Part shown: positions 1 through 8,624 of the stretch, in pieces
Layout: each line of letters starts with the position of its first letter
How positions within the stretch are numbered: the stretch's first letter is position 1
Notes under the pieces: model-generated
Seen by the model: only the letters and a program-made list of their open reading frames with translations
What the model was told of the DNA's origin: nothing
The model's database searches: none
Translations under genes and position numbers: made by a program
DNA from: Tritrichomonas musculus
Lineage: Eukaryota > Parabasalia > Tritrichomonadida > Tritrichomonadidae
Assembly: GCA_039105265.1 (NCBI GenBank)
Contig: JAPFFF010000001.1
Coordinates: 10,540,001 to 10,604,000, forward strand
Reading direction: 5' to 3'
DNA: 64,000 bases

Positions 1-458
1 TGGAATATATTAAAAAAATGTCTAAAAATAATCCATATGATTATAAGCCTGATGATAGAGTGAGAATTGTTAACATTGATGGTCCATCGTGGGCGAAGGC
101 AAAAAGACGTTCACGTGTCAGCAAAGAAGCATATATTGTAGATTCAAAAATAGGTAATCAATTTATGATTAAAGCTAAGGATAAATCAGTTGATAAATAT
201 CCTGGATATCAATTAGTGAAGACAGATAATAAAAATATCGCTGAGACATTGAAGGATGGTAAACGTGGAATTATAGACAAAATAACAGGCTACAATAAAA
301 AATCGAATCAATATCAAGTCGTTTATGAAGGCGGTGTGAAAGATAAGATAGCAGCGAGAAATTTGAGAGAAGGCAACCCAGCGATGTTGAGTCGAATGGA
401 ACGTGAATATTGGAGCAAACAACAAACGATACCACCGCAAATATTAAAATGGTCTTAA
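1..458 (+). CDS. Polinton A integrase, C-terminal part (cut by window edge)
   Basis: The frame is open at the left edge of the window, so the gene starts outside. The visible 150 or so residues align with the C-terminal third of the complete integrase of Polinton B: NPYDYKPDDRVRI matches NPYHFNPGEKVRL, then AYIVDSKIGNQF matches SYIVDSQKGNQF, and both end in a REYW/RQYWLEQ segment. This is the small beta-barrel, chromodomain-like tail that follows the retroviral-type DDE core. The DDE core itself is not in the window. The product would join element ends to target DNA in the nucleus. The packaging ATPase gene follows 140 bp downstream, as in Polinton B. Confidence 0.85.
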   Translation, partial: EYIKKMSKNNPYDYKPDDRVRIVNIDGPSWAKAKRRSRVSKEAYIVDSKIGNQFMIKAKDKSVDKYPGYQLVKTDNKNIAETLKDGKRGIIDKITGYNKKSNQYQVVYEGGVKDKIAARNLREGNPAMLSRMEREYWSKQQTIPPQILKWS

Positions 459-598
459 TTGTCGTTCATATATTTAGCATATATTTTTGAAAATTTATTG
501 ATGACAAATCCAGTGATTTCAATATACATTTGAATGATAGCCATTCGTTCTAAAAGCTTTAAATAATCTTCGAATGAAAACATTTATATATAAATAAA
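459..598. other. Non-coding gap between integrase and ATPase genes of Polinton A
   Basis: This 140-bp AT-rich spacer is unusually long for either Polinton; the same gap is 10 bp in Polinton B. It ends in TATATATAAATAAA directly before the ATPase start. Nothing else is recognisable. Confidence 0.5.
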
Positions 599-1450
599 AT
601 GAGCAGATTAATAAAACAAGTTGAATCACTAATTAAAATAACATTGAAGAAAAATGAGAAAGAAATTGAAGGCGCATTGATTAAACCATTATCACCAGAC
701 TATCCATTTTCAACAAATGGTATATATTTTCTAATTGGTAAACCAGGTAGTGGCAAAACATATTGGCTATGGAAACATATTATGATAACGGAAAAGCTAT
801 TTAAACATCCATATTATAATAAAATCATTTTTTGTTCAACTAGTGGTAAAGCTGATAAGACATCTGAAGTGTTGAGTAAAAATATTAAAACAAAAATCAA
901 TTATGTTAGTGAAGATGAATTAATGAATTATTTGAAGAAACATATCAAACGCAAAACGAAATATTATGCAATGGTGAAACATGTATTGTCTAAACTAAAA
1001 GAAACGTCAGAAGAGATGGCGCGATTAATAAACAAGCATTCATTGTTTGATATTGAAGATAGAATAGCTTATATTTCAAACAAGCTTGTCAAATATAACA
1101 CGACAGCTTATCCATATCATACATTGATTATACTTGATGATTGTGCTGGTAGTGATTTGTTGAAGAATGGAAATAGTGAATTCATAAGATTGTTAACAAA
1201 AACGAGACACTATAATTTGACATGTATAATGGCTTTTCAAACATTGAGATTCGTTCATTTAAATGCAAAACGTATGGCAACCGATGTGATATGTTATAGC
1301 GGATTTAGCAAAGAAGACTTTTCATCATTATTGATGCAAACGAATAATAATCTTGATGTTAAATCGACAGTTAATGAATATCTACAACATGATGACCCAC
1401 ATGATAAATTTATAATGAATATCACAGCTGGTGAATATTATTTTGAATAA
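599..1450 (+). CDS. Polinton A packaging ATPase (FtsK/HerA-like, A32 type)
   Basis: This 283-residue P-loop ATPase is expected to pump element DNA into a capsid. Walker A is GKPGSGKT at residues 47-54; Walker B is LIILDDCAG with the aspartates at about 180-181. A downstream TKTRHYNLTCIMAFQT segment matches the sensor-like region of this family. It is highly similar to the B copy (21970-22836), especially over the stretch before Walker A. The length matches Polinton ATPases. It sits between integrase and small virion genes, the same order as in B. The start ATG follows an AT-rich stretch with no alternative in-frame ATG upstream. Confidence 0.88.
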   Translation: MSRLIKQVESLIKITLKKNEKEIEGALIKPLSPDYPFSTNGIYFLIGKPGSGKTYWLWKHIMITEKLFKHPYYNKIIFCSTSGKADKTSEVLSKNIKTKINYVSEDELMNYLKKHIKRKTKYYAMVKHVLSKLKETSEEMARLINKHSLFDIEDRIAYISNKLVKYNTTAYPYHTLIILDDCAGSDLLKNGNSEFIRLLTKTRHYNLTCIMAFQTLRFVHLNAKRMATDVICYSGFSKEDFSSLLMQTNNNLDVKSTVNEYLQHDDPHDKFIMNITAGEYYFE

Positions 1451-1473
1451 TAGTTGATTTTATTAAATTATAA

Positions 1474-1875
1474 ATGGGATTATACAAAAACATCATTAAA
1501 CCAGAAATCAAAAAGAGTTTGGGACATTATGGTCGTAAATTATTTAATGTAGCTAATGTAGCATCAGTTGGTAGATTACGAGGTTTATACAATGCAGCTA
1601 CTGATTTTATGGACAATCACAGTGGATTGATTGGTGGGGTTGCTGGACATATTGGTAAAAAATTCTTGAGCCAAAGCATGAGAGATAAAATATCAAATGC
1701 TGCAAATGAAGTCATTGATGTATTACCAAATAGTAAACTGAAGGGAGCATTAATTAAAATCAGTAATGAGGCACATGATTATAAATATGATAAACCAGCA
1801 ATAGATTATAGTGTAGGACGAAAGAAAGAAATGAAAAATAATAAATATCGAAAAGCTGTAGGATATGAAGGATAG
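1474..1875 (+). CDS. Small virion-type protein, homologue of B 22855-23310
   Basis: This 133-residue basic protein has a glycine- and alanine-rich centre (HSGLIGGVAGHIGKKF) followed by KFLSQSMRDKISNAANEVIDVLP. The B copy has the parallel KHAGVIGSVARGLGESFLSDKTRNRLANIADTALKYVP. An amphipathic or membrane-active helix after a flexible start is the visible feature, which would fit a minor virion protein such as adenovirus pVI- or pX-like proteins. That role is inference from position between ATPase and capsid genes. It starts 24 bp after the ATPase stop. Confidence 0.7.
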   Translation: MGLYKNIIKPEIKKSLGHYGRKLFNVANVASVGRLRGLYNAATDFMDNHSGLIGGVAGHIGKKFLSQSMRDKISNAANEVIDVLPNSKLKGALIKISNEAHDYKYDKPAIDYSVGRKKEMKNNKYRKAVGYEG

Positions 1876-1935
1876 TGCATCTTGATGATTTTTTCTGTTT
1901 TTCTTTGCTTAAAACTGTTTTTTGTTGATATTTAA

Positions 1936-2427
1936 ATGTCCAAACAAATTAGAGGCAGTAAACGATTGGCTATTATTCAACGATGGCTACAAAGTCATGA
2001 TGATGAAAATTATGAAGTGCTACCAACGAGAACTGAAGGAAAATACATTGTACGCGAACGTAAGAAACCAGTTATTGAATCAAATGATGATGAGCCAACA
2101 AATGATTCAAACAATGAAGCAACTGATGATGAATCAGATGATGAACAAACAAAACCAACACGTCATCGAAGAACTAAAACAAATGACCCAACTATTAATT
2201 ATGAGATATTAGATGAATTAAAACGATTAGGTGAAGAGATGAAAATAAATCGTCAACGTAAAGAACAGAAGCAATTAATGAAAGAGGTCTTTCGAAAACA
2301 AATGAACAAACAATATCAACAACCATCAATATCATATAATGATTATTCAAATGAAAACAATATTAATGAAAACATTGAAGCAACTATACCTCGTAGACGA
2401 AATAATATATTTGCGGATATGGCTTGA
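1936..2427 (+). CDS. Conserved Polinton protein of unknown role, homologue of B 23360-23896
   Basis: This 163-residue charged protein opens with MSKQIRGSKRLAIIQRWL, closely matching MSKHLTGSKRLAVIHKWL of the B copy. Both continue with a VLPT..KYIV segment, a low-complexity acidic linker, a second conserved block (PTINYEILDELKRLGEEMK) and a similar C-terminal tail ending in RRRNNIFADM. The ATG at 1936 is preferred because the B homologue starts at the equivalent residue. The first block resembles a short helix that could bind nucleic acid or a capsid partner, but no known family is recognised. It lies directly upstream of the major capsid candidate. Confidence 0.7.
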   Translation: MSKQIRGSKRLAIIQRWLQSHDDENYEVLPTRTEGKYIVRERKKPVIESNDDEPTNDSNNEATDDESDDEQTKPTRHRRTKTNDPTINYEILDELKRLGEEMKINRQRKEQKQLMKEVFRKQMNKQYQQPSISYNDYSNENNINENIEATIPRRRNNIFADMA

Positions 2428-2466
2428 TGAATGAGTTAAATCATGTTTTTTTATTTTTGATACAAA

Positions 2467-4089
2467 ATGATTAATAACGAAGCCTATTTGAAAACAAGCG
2501 CCGAAGTATGTACACAAATTGCATCATATTTTGATATCGTTGATAATTGTATTGCTATGAGTGATACAAATAAACAATACACAATTAATCCTCAAACATC
2601 ATATTCACCATCACCACACATTCCACAAGGAAGCTATACATCAGTTATCATATCACCAAATACAAACAACACAGCTGATATATATAATGGATTTATCAAA
2701 GCTGATATGCAAGTTAATATTGGAATGAAAGGCTTAGGATTAGGATATTTAACATCTGGAGAATATGAATTTGACCGTGTGTGGTTTGGCTTCAAAGATG
2801 CACGAGATGCTATTGAAAAATATGAAATTGTAGCTAATGGTATCACAATTTATACACAAAACTTTGGATATGAAGAATCATTTTTAACATCATGTTGTGC
2901 TAATGAAACAACAAAACGAGCTGATGTATATTCGAAGAGTAGACACAAAGATATATGGAATATTAGTGGATGTAATAGATGTGGATTCACATTTCCTTGG
3001 GGAGCAGATTCACCAGGAACAGCAGAAGTACCATCACATGGTCCAACAGAAACTGGACCACAAACAATTCATTTGAAAATAGATTTGAGACGATTTTTAC
3101 CACTATCGAATATAAAATATCTACCAGCATTTGCAGGAAAAATTGAATTGCGTTTATTCTTCTCATGCGCTGGTATGGTTTGCTGTCCAGTAGGTCCAGA
3201 TATAAAATTGAGAAATAGTTTAAATAAATTTGTTAAATATGATTTATCTGATATCACAACAGAATTTGTACCACTTGGTGAAAAAGTTAAAGTATGGTCA
3301 TCAATTACAACAAAAGATAACGTCAATACTGTCAAATGGGATGAACGAATATTTTATGTCAATAGTTATGAAACAACTGATTGTCAATCTATTGTACCAT
3401 GTTTTGGTATTGATACTAGAATTTATAATTCATTGGTCCAAAGATATAGCGACCCATCACATCCATTAACATTTCCAACACAAACAATTTCAGTATATAC
3501 AACAACAAATAAACTAACACAAACGATAGACAAATCAACAATTACAATCACTCCACGTTTCGTTGATTCAATCTTTTGTCTGTTTCCACTCAAGCATACA
3601 CATAAAACTGTTTTCAAAAATCCATTGTTTACAAGCTTTCAATTGAGCTGTGGGTCATATGGAAACATACCAGCAAAACCATTTGGAACTGATGGCGACA
3701 GTCCTGAGTTTATCGAATATTGTCAGAATGCAATGAATATGAATGGTGAACAGTCAGGATTTAACAAAGAAGTTATTGCATCATTAATAAACACAAAACG
3801 ATATCATGATAATGCTGGAAATTATACTAATGACAGAACATCATTTTTCATAGCTATTCCAACAGAAACTGATAACACATATCAGCAAGGTTTAACATCA
3901 TTATCACCAATCAATTTCGAAATTAATGTTGCACAGAAGAAAGACAATGATGATGATTATGCTAATATTGTTGATTGTGCTCCGTTGTTATGTTTATTAT
4001 ATGATTCATCAATTTCAATATTGGTTCAGCCAAATGGTATGCCACCAATGGTTAGAATTGGTACATACGATATCACAACGCCAGAGTAA
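2467..4089 (+). CDS. Polinton A major capsid protein candidate (double jelly-roll)
   Basis: This 540-residue protein is the best candidate for the major capsid protein. Evidence is its length, beta-rich composition, position downstream of the packaging ATPase, and the motif WFGFKDARDAIEKYEIVANGITIYTQNFGYEESFL, which is the region conserved at the start of Polinton capsid proteins (shown here by residues about 100-140; key residues W, FKD, EKYEI, NG). The second half has FPLKHTHKT and QNAMNMNGEQ segments conserved in the B copy (23915-25597). It would form the hexameric capsomers of a virion. Structural assignment is inference from family knowledge. A TTTTTTATTTTTG element lies just before the ATG. 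Confidence 0.75.
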   Translation: MINNEAYLKTSAEVCTQIASYFDIVDNCIAMSDTNKQYTINPQTSYSPSPHIPQGSYTSVIISPNTNNTADIYNGFIKADMQVNIGMKGLGLGYLTSGEYEFDRVWFGFKDARDAIEKYEIVANGITIYTQNFGYEESFLTSCCANETTKRADVYSKSRHKDIWNISGCNRCGFTFPWGADSPGTAEVPSHGPTETGPQTIHLKIDLRRFLPLSNIKYLPAFAGKIELRLFFSCAGMVCCPVGPDIKLRNSLNKFVKYDLSDITTEFVPLGEKVKVWSSITTKDNVNTVKWDERIFYVNSYETTDCQSIVPCFGIDTRIYNSLVQRYSDPSHPLTFPTQTISVYTTTNKLTQTIDKSTITITPRFVDSIFCLFPLKHTHKTVFKNPLFTSFQLSCGSYGNIPAKPFGTDGDSPEFIEYCQNAMNMNGEQSGFNKEVIASLINTKRYHDNAGNYTNDRTSFFIAIPTETDNTYQQGLTSLSPINFEINVAQKKDNDDDYANIVDCAPLLCLLYDSSISILVQPNGMPPMVRIGTYDITTPE

Positions 4090-4134
4090 ATGAATAATCA
4101 ATAATGAATCATGTTATTATTTATTTTTGTTTAA

Positions 4135-4530
4135 ATGAGCCAAACGAATAAATATAAATCAGCGAATAGCGTTATTGTTGGAGCTGAAGGTACAATGTAT
4201 AATGAAAACACACAGACGATTAAAAATGTTTCAAAATTAGATTGTGGTTTATTTGCTAACGATAACACATATGCAATCACATTCAATCCATATTTGAATC
4301 AACCAGATTATAAAATTATTCCTGAAGAACATAAGAAATTAGAGAAGACACGACAACATATAACAAAACCATTGAATGAACCACCAACCATAATCACAGA
4401 TAATGGAAAGTTCATAAGGAAAACACATTTACCACCAACACAATTCAAACCAAAATATCAAAAGCGAGAGAATAAAAATATGATTCAAGGAACATGTAGC
4501 GAAGTATTTAATACAAACATTATTTATTAA
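4135..4530 (+). CDS. Conserved small Polinton protein, homologue of B 25629-26063
   Basis: This 131-residue protein is conserved in Polinton B in content and position. Shared segments are a start rich in Ser/Asn with AEIVG/VIVGAEG, then NTYAITFNPYLNQP (B: NTYSVTFNPFINRP) and the segment RQHITKPLNEPP (B: REHITKPLHEPP). The rest is proline- and glutamine-rich and probably disordered. Its place right after the capsid gene suggests a capsid cement or scaffold-like role, but that is only inference. The start is preceded by TTATTTATTTTTGTTTAAATG. Confidence 0.65.
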   Translation: MSQTNKYKSANSVIVGAEGTMYNENTQTIKNVSKLDCGLFANDNTYAITFNPYLNQPDYKIIPEEHKKLEKTRQHITKPLNEPPTIITDNGKFIRKTHLPPTQFKPKYQKRENKNMIQGTCSEVFNTNIIY

Positions 4531-4563
4531 ACTGATTACACTGATTTTTATTTTTAATTCAAA

Positions 4564-5094
4564 ATGATTAAGAAGCGAACAAACACAGCTGGTATTCAAG
4601 CTAACGTTTCATTAGAACCAACATCAGCGGCTCAATCAAATAATAATATCAATAATAATATTATCATTAATAAACGAGATGATGGAAAAGAAGATATTGT
4701 AATCACAAGAGATTTGACATTTGATGATAAACCACAAGATGAAACATTGACTGATTATAAATTAACGATTTTAGAAACGTTTGCTCAAATATTATTGAAC
4801 CAAGATAAAGCATTGTTAGCTAATCTCATTTCCAAAAATACAATCATTGTTCCTGCAACATCATTACAACAAATAATCAAATCAATAACAAAAGCGGAGT
4901 CAGTTGATATATTTTATGATGAAGACATTCATTGTTGTGCTACAAAATCAAATCCAATTCGAAAAATAGAATCAATTAAAATCGTAAATGAAAATGGTGA
5001 AGTATGCACAGATTTCAAACAGACATATAACAAAGAGTTCAATGATTTAACAAATAATTATCATGTATGTCTAAAATATGTCATCAATGGATAA
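4564..5094 (+). CDS. Conserved Polinton protein with an invariant IIINKRDDGKEDIVITRD segment
   Basis: This 176-residue protein begins MIKKRTNTAGIQANVSLEP, as does its B homologue (26084-26607, MIKKRSTTNGVQANVSLEP). An Asn-rich linker is followed by NIIINKRDDGKEDIVITRD, identical in A and B although the rest of the proteins is much more diverged. The C-terminal half is helical (ILETFAQILLNQDKALLANLISKNTIIVPATSL) and ends with a CCATKSNPIRKI segment that may hold a Cys pair. No family is recognised. It is the last gene of the conserved capsid block in both elements. Confidence 0.65.
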   Translation: MIKKRTNTAGIQANVSLEPTSAAQSNNNINNNIIINKRDDGKEDIVITRDLTFDDKPQDETLTDYKLTILETFAQILLNQDKALLANLISKNTIIVPATSLQQIIKSITKAESVDIFYDEDIHCCATKSNPIRKIESIKIVNENGEVCTDFKQTYNKEFNDLTNNYHVCLKYVING

Positions 5095-5222
5095 AACAAA
5101 ATTTTTTTAATTTGTAGATGAGACAAAATTGAACATCAATTGGAATCCATAGCAAATGTTATAAAATATGCATTCTAACATTGATTGTTTTCTTTTGTCT
5201 TTTATTTTTATCACGTTATAAA

Positions 5223-5681
5223 ATGGAAGCAAACAGAGTCTATCAATCAATAAACAAATTCATTGATTTCATTCATTCAAAATATAATCAAGTTGTCGAA
5301 GTTAATTGTTTCTTCGAATGTGATGATGCATTTAAAAATCAATTTGAACAAATATGTGTCAAGGTTCTATTTATCAAAATTGTTGATGAATCACGAAAGA
5401 TTATTTACTTGAATTTGAAACAAATTGAAAAACTATTTGATGGTGAATTGATTGTAAACTTTCCACAGAACAACAAACGCAAATTGTCAAAACGAAATGG
5501 TTTGATGTATGTATTGGTCATTGATGCAAAACCACGAACGATAACAAAAGATGATGAAACATTTAAATATTATCTTTCATATACGACTGAATGTAATAAC
5601 AAAAAGAATGTCGAGAAGATAAGAAAACAATTGATGACAGAATATAGAGAAGACGACATCGATGAATCAGCCTTCAATTAA
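5223..5681 (+). CDS. Unrecognised 152-residue Polinton A protein
   Basis: The start at 5223 is chosen because the upstream in-frame codons encode a spurious hydrophobic run within the T-rich leader and because TTTTATTTTTATCACGTTATAAA precedes this ATG like those of neighbouring genes. The protein is basic and mixed alpha/beta, with KFIDFIHSKYNQVVEVNCFFECDD near the start and YVLVIDAKPRTITKDDETFKYYLSYTTECNN in the second half. No homologue is visible in Polinton B, so it is an A-specific accessory gene. No function is proposed. Confidence 0.6.
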   Translation: MEANRVYQSINKFIDFIHSKYNQVVEVNCFFECDDAFKNQFEQICVKVLFIKIVDESRKIIYLNLKQIEKLFDGELIVNFPQNNKRKLSKRNGLMYVLVIDAKPRTITKDDETFKYYLSYTTECNNKKNVEKIRKQLMTEYREDDIDESAFN

Positions 5682-5719
5682 AATCATCATAAATCGTCAA
5701 ATTTATTTTTGTTTAAACA

Positions 5720-8566
5720 ATGACATTAGATAACGAAAAATTTATATCAAAATTGAAGAAAAGTGAAATTTTATTATTGCCTGGATTTGATGCAAGTGAT
5801 AAAAAAACAAAGTTAGCAGATTTGAAAGCCAAATTACATAATAACGTTCATTATTCGCTGAAAAAAACAGGAGCTCGTGTGAAAGATTATATTGCAGCAT
5901 ATAATAAACGTGATGAAATAAAACAACAACAAATCGAAAACGTTAAAAAAGCAGATGAAAAAATATCAATCAACAAAAAATTTGAACGTGGTATATACCA
6001 GGAAATCAATAAAATCAAAGTACAAGCAAGGAAGGTATATGATAAGTTTGTACACAATGACAAAGATGTTATTGATTATCGAAATAACGAAGATATACAA
6101 AAATTATTAGAAATAGGAGATATCATTGATGATGTATATATTAATTTAAACAAAGAGTATGATACAATAGAACAATTGAATAGAATATCAAAGAAAACAG
6201 AAGATGAATATATAAAATTGTTCAAAAATAAATTTGGTTTTAAGCCTAAAGTTTGTGATATTTTCTATCTTGCCAATCAAAAAACAGAGTCAGTATTGAA
6301 AGATGCTAGAGTTGATATACAAAGGATTTTAAAATATCTGAATGCTAAAACTGTACCAAAGACATACAAACCAAAGATAGATAAATTAAAAATAGAGTTA
6401 TTGAATGCTCCAGATGATAAAAAGGAAGAAGTAAAAAATGAAGAGGAGGATGAAATAGATGATGAATTTTTTGAAGCAGCTCGCAAACGAGGACAACAAC
6501 AAGTTGAGGAAACGATTAAAAATATCAAAGCATCACATCATGACAAAACAATTAAATCACAACCATCAGAACCAGTGAAATCAAAAGCTAAACCAAATGT
6601 TATCAAGACATCACAAATTAAAACAGCTAAACCAAAAGATGAAAGACAAAAAATAATTGATGAAATTGTAAATGTTAGAAATGAAGCTAAAACAAAAACT
6701 GATAAATCATATGGTGATGATTTTGATGAATCTGTCAGACATACCAAAAGATATAAAACACAAATGAAAAACAATTATATAACGTTATTCAAAAATAAAT
6801 TTGGTATCAAACCATCTAAATTCAAACATCTTGAAACTGATGAAATAGATTTCGATGATGATGTTGATGACATAATGAAACACAAATCAAAACCAACGAA
6901 AACTAAAACAACAAAACCAAAAGTTGCCAAGACATCAAAACCAAAACCACAAGCAGAACCAAAATCAATTGATGATGATTCAGATGAACCAACAGTTGAT
7001 GATTATGCTAATGAAACACAATTCAAAAATTACAAACAAATTCAACAAACATTTCCAGATGTTGACCGCGATATAATTAATGAAATATATTGGTCATTTG
7101 CACAAATTGCTCATCTATATATTGATAGATGTTCAACAAATGAAAAGGAAAGATTGAGGAAACTAAAGAAATTAGTAATACACAAAGTTGAAGAAAGCGC
7201 AACAAAAGAACCTGCAACAATAAATGCTATATTAACATGTTTGTCAATGATGCTTGCATTCAATAAATTATGGAAGAAAGACAAATCAAAAATGTTTGAT
7301 AGTTATCAATTAAATGAATGGTTGCCAGCTTCATATTTTAGTTTCAAGTCAGCAAAGAATTTTGATAAATCTTTCACTAATGATATGTTGTATCCTGAAT
7401 ATAGATATTTTATGTCAATTAGTTTACATGATATCGACACAGAAATAAAAAAGTCAGTTGAAAAACAATATGGATTTTTCATTGATGACCTTGGCAATAA
7501 AGCTACATTAGATAATAAAACTAGCAAATCAGATGACGAACAAACATTTTATGAACCAGTTAGCGAATCATCAGTTAAACCAAAACCTAAAGTTGAACCA
7601 GCACCAGCACCAAAGCTAGTACAAGAGATAAATCATGAATCATCGGTTAAACCAGAACCAAAACCAGTGATGCCAACAAAAATAAAATCATCAATGATTT
7701 TAGAATCTGAGCCATTGAAAAAAATAAAAATGATACCCACTAAAACTGTTTCATCAATTGCTGAAGAACAACTAGAACAAAAATTAGAAGAAAAACGAAA
7801 GAAATTTAATTTAGCACCACAACCAGATAATGATGAAGATTTTCTAAAAATCAAACAATTCAATTATAAAAAGTTAAACAGAAAAATATATTCATCAATT
7901 GATTTTGAAATACAAGATGTTATAACTGGTGCTGCTTTAGTATGTGATGATAAATATCAAAAATTAATGAAGAAAACAAAAATTGATAACAAAGACAGGA
8001 AATCAGAAAAATGGAAATCATTATTCAATGAAATATATGTTGATGAATATGAATATAGATTTGGTATTAAGCCACTAAAAATACCAAAACATGATATTGT
8101 TTTGAATGGTGGAATGTTAGATACTACCATAAGCTATGTAGATAAAAATGATATCAAACATGTTTTCAATCATAGATTAAACAATCCAATTCCTTCACAT
8201 GTGAAACGTGAAGCTGAAGAGAAAGCAAAACGTGAAGAGGAGAAGGCAAAACGTGAAGCTGAAGAAAAAGCAAGAATAGAAGCCGAACAACAAAGACTAC
8301 AAGAATTATTTGTCAATTCAAAATTAAATGAATTAAAATCATCACCACCACCAAAATTAAAATCAGATTTTGAACCAGTTAAACCACCATCACAATTGCC
8401 AACAATTGAAGATAAACCATTCGAAGATATGGAATCAGCAGGCTCAATAGATAACTCATCATTACAAACTCAACAACAAGAGACATATAATAATTTTATG
8501 AATCCAGATTTCGATGATGAATTTGCATCAGATGAATATGATTATGAATTTGACCATGTGATATAA
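5720..8566 (+). CDS. 948-residue charged protein upstream of the polymerase
   Basis: This is a long, lysine- and glutamate-rich protein with extended Pro/Lys linkers, so largely coiled coil or disordered. Residues about 8-60 (FISKLKKSEILLLPGFDA... then ARVKDYIAAYNKRDE) are clearly related to the first 60 residues of the polymerase encoded next door (LLTKLTKQQILSLPGFQN... then AKINDYVNGFKKTDDE). A short motif LFKNKFGxKP recurs near residues 166 and 355, with a weaker copy near 780. A REAEEKAKREEEKAKREAEEK helix lies near the C-terminus. The counterpart in B (28362-29777) shares position and composition rather than clear sequence. Possible roles are scaffold, terminal-protein-like primer or virion core protein; none is proven. 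Confidence 0.7.
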   Translation: MTLDNEKFISKLKKSEILLLPGFDASDKKTKLADLKAKLHNNVHYSLKKTGARVKDYIAAYNKRDEIKQQQIENVKKADEKISINKKFERGIYQEINKIKVQARKVYDKFVHNDKDVIDYRNNEDIQKLLEIGDIIDDVYINLNKEYDTIEQLNRISKKTEDEYIKLFKNKFGFKPKVCDIFYLANQKTESVLKDARVDIQRILKYLNAKTVPKTYKPKIDKLKIELLNAPDDKKEEVKNEEEDEIDDEFFEAARKRGQQQVEETIKNIKASHHDKTIKSQPSEPVKSKAKPNVIKTSQIKTAKPKDERQKIIDEIVNVRNEAKTKTDKSYGDDFDESVRHTKRYKTQMKNNYITLFKNKFGIKPSKFKHLETDEIDFDDDVDDIMKHKSKPTKTKTTKPKVAKTSKPKPQAEPKSIDDDSDEPTVDDYANETQFKNYKQIQQTFPDVDRDIINEIYWSFAQIAHLYIDRCSTNEKERLRKLKKLVIHKVEESATKEPATINAILTCLSMMLAFNKLWKKDKSKMFDSYQLNEWLPASYFSFKSAKNFDKSFTNDMLYPEYRYFMSISLHDIDTEIKKSVEKQYGFFIDDLGNKATLDNKTSKSDDEQTFYEPVSESSVKPKPKVEPAPAPKLVQEINHESSVKPEPKPVMPTKIKSSMILESEPLKKIKMIPTKTVSSIAEEQLEQKLEEKRKKFNLAPQPDNDEDFLKIKQFNYKKLNRKIYSSIDFEIQDVITGAALVCDDKYQKLMKKTKIDNKDRKSEKWKSLFNEIYVDEYEYRFGIKPLKIPKHDIVLNGGMLDTTISYVDKNDIKHVFNHRLNNPIPSHVKREAEEKAKREEEKAKREAEEKARIEAEQQRLQELFVNSKLNELKSSPPPKLKSDFEPVKPPSQLPTIEDKPFEDMESAGSIDNSSLQTQQQETYNNFMNPDFDDEFASDEYDYEFDHVI

Positions 8567-8624
8567 ATTTAATTATCATTTTTTATTTTGTTTATTTTTG
8601 AACATTTTTTTATTAATGTAAAAT

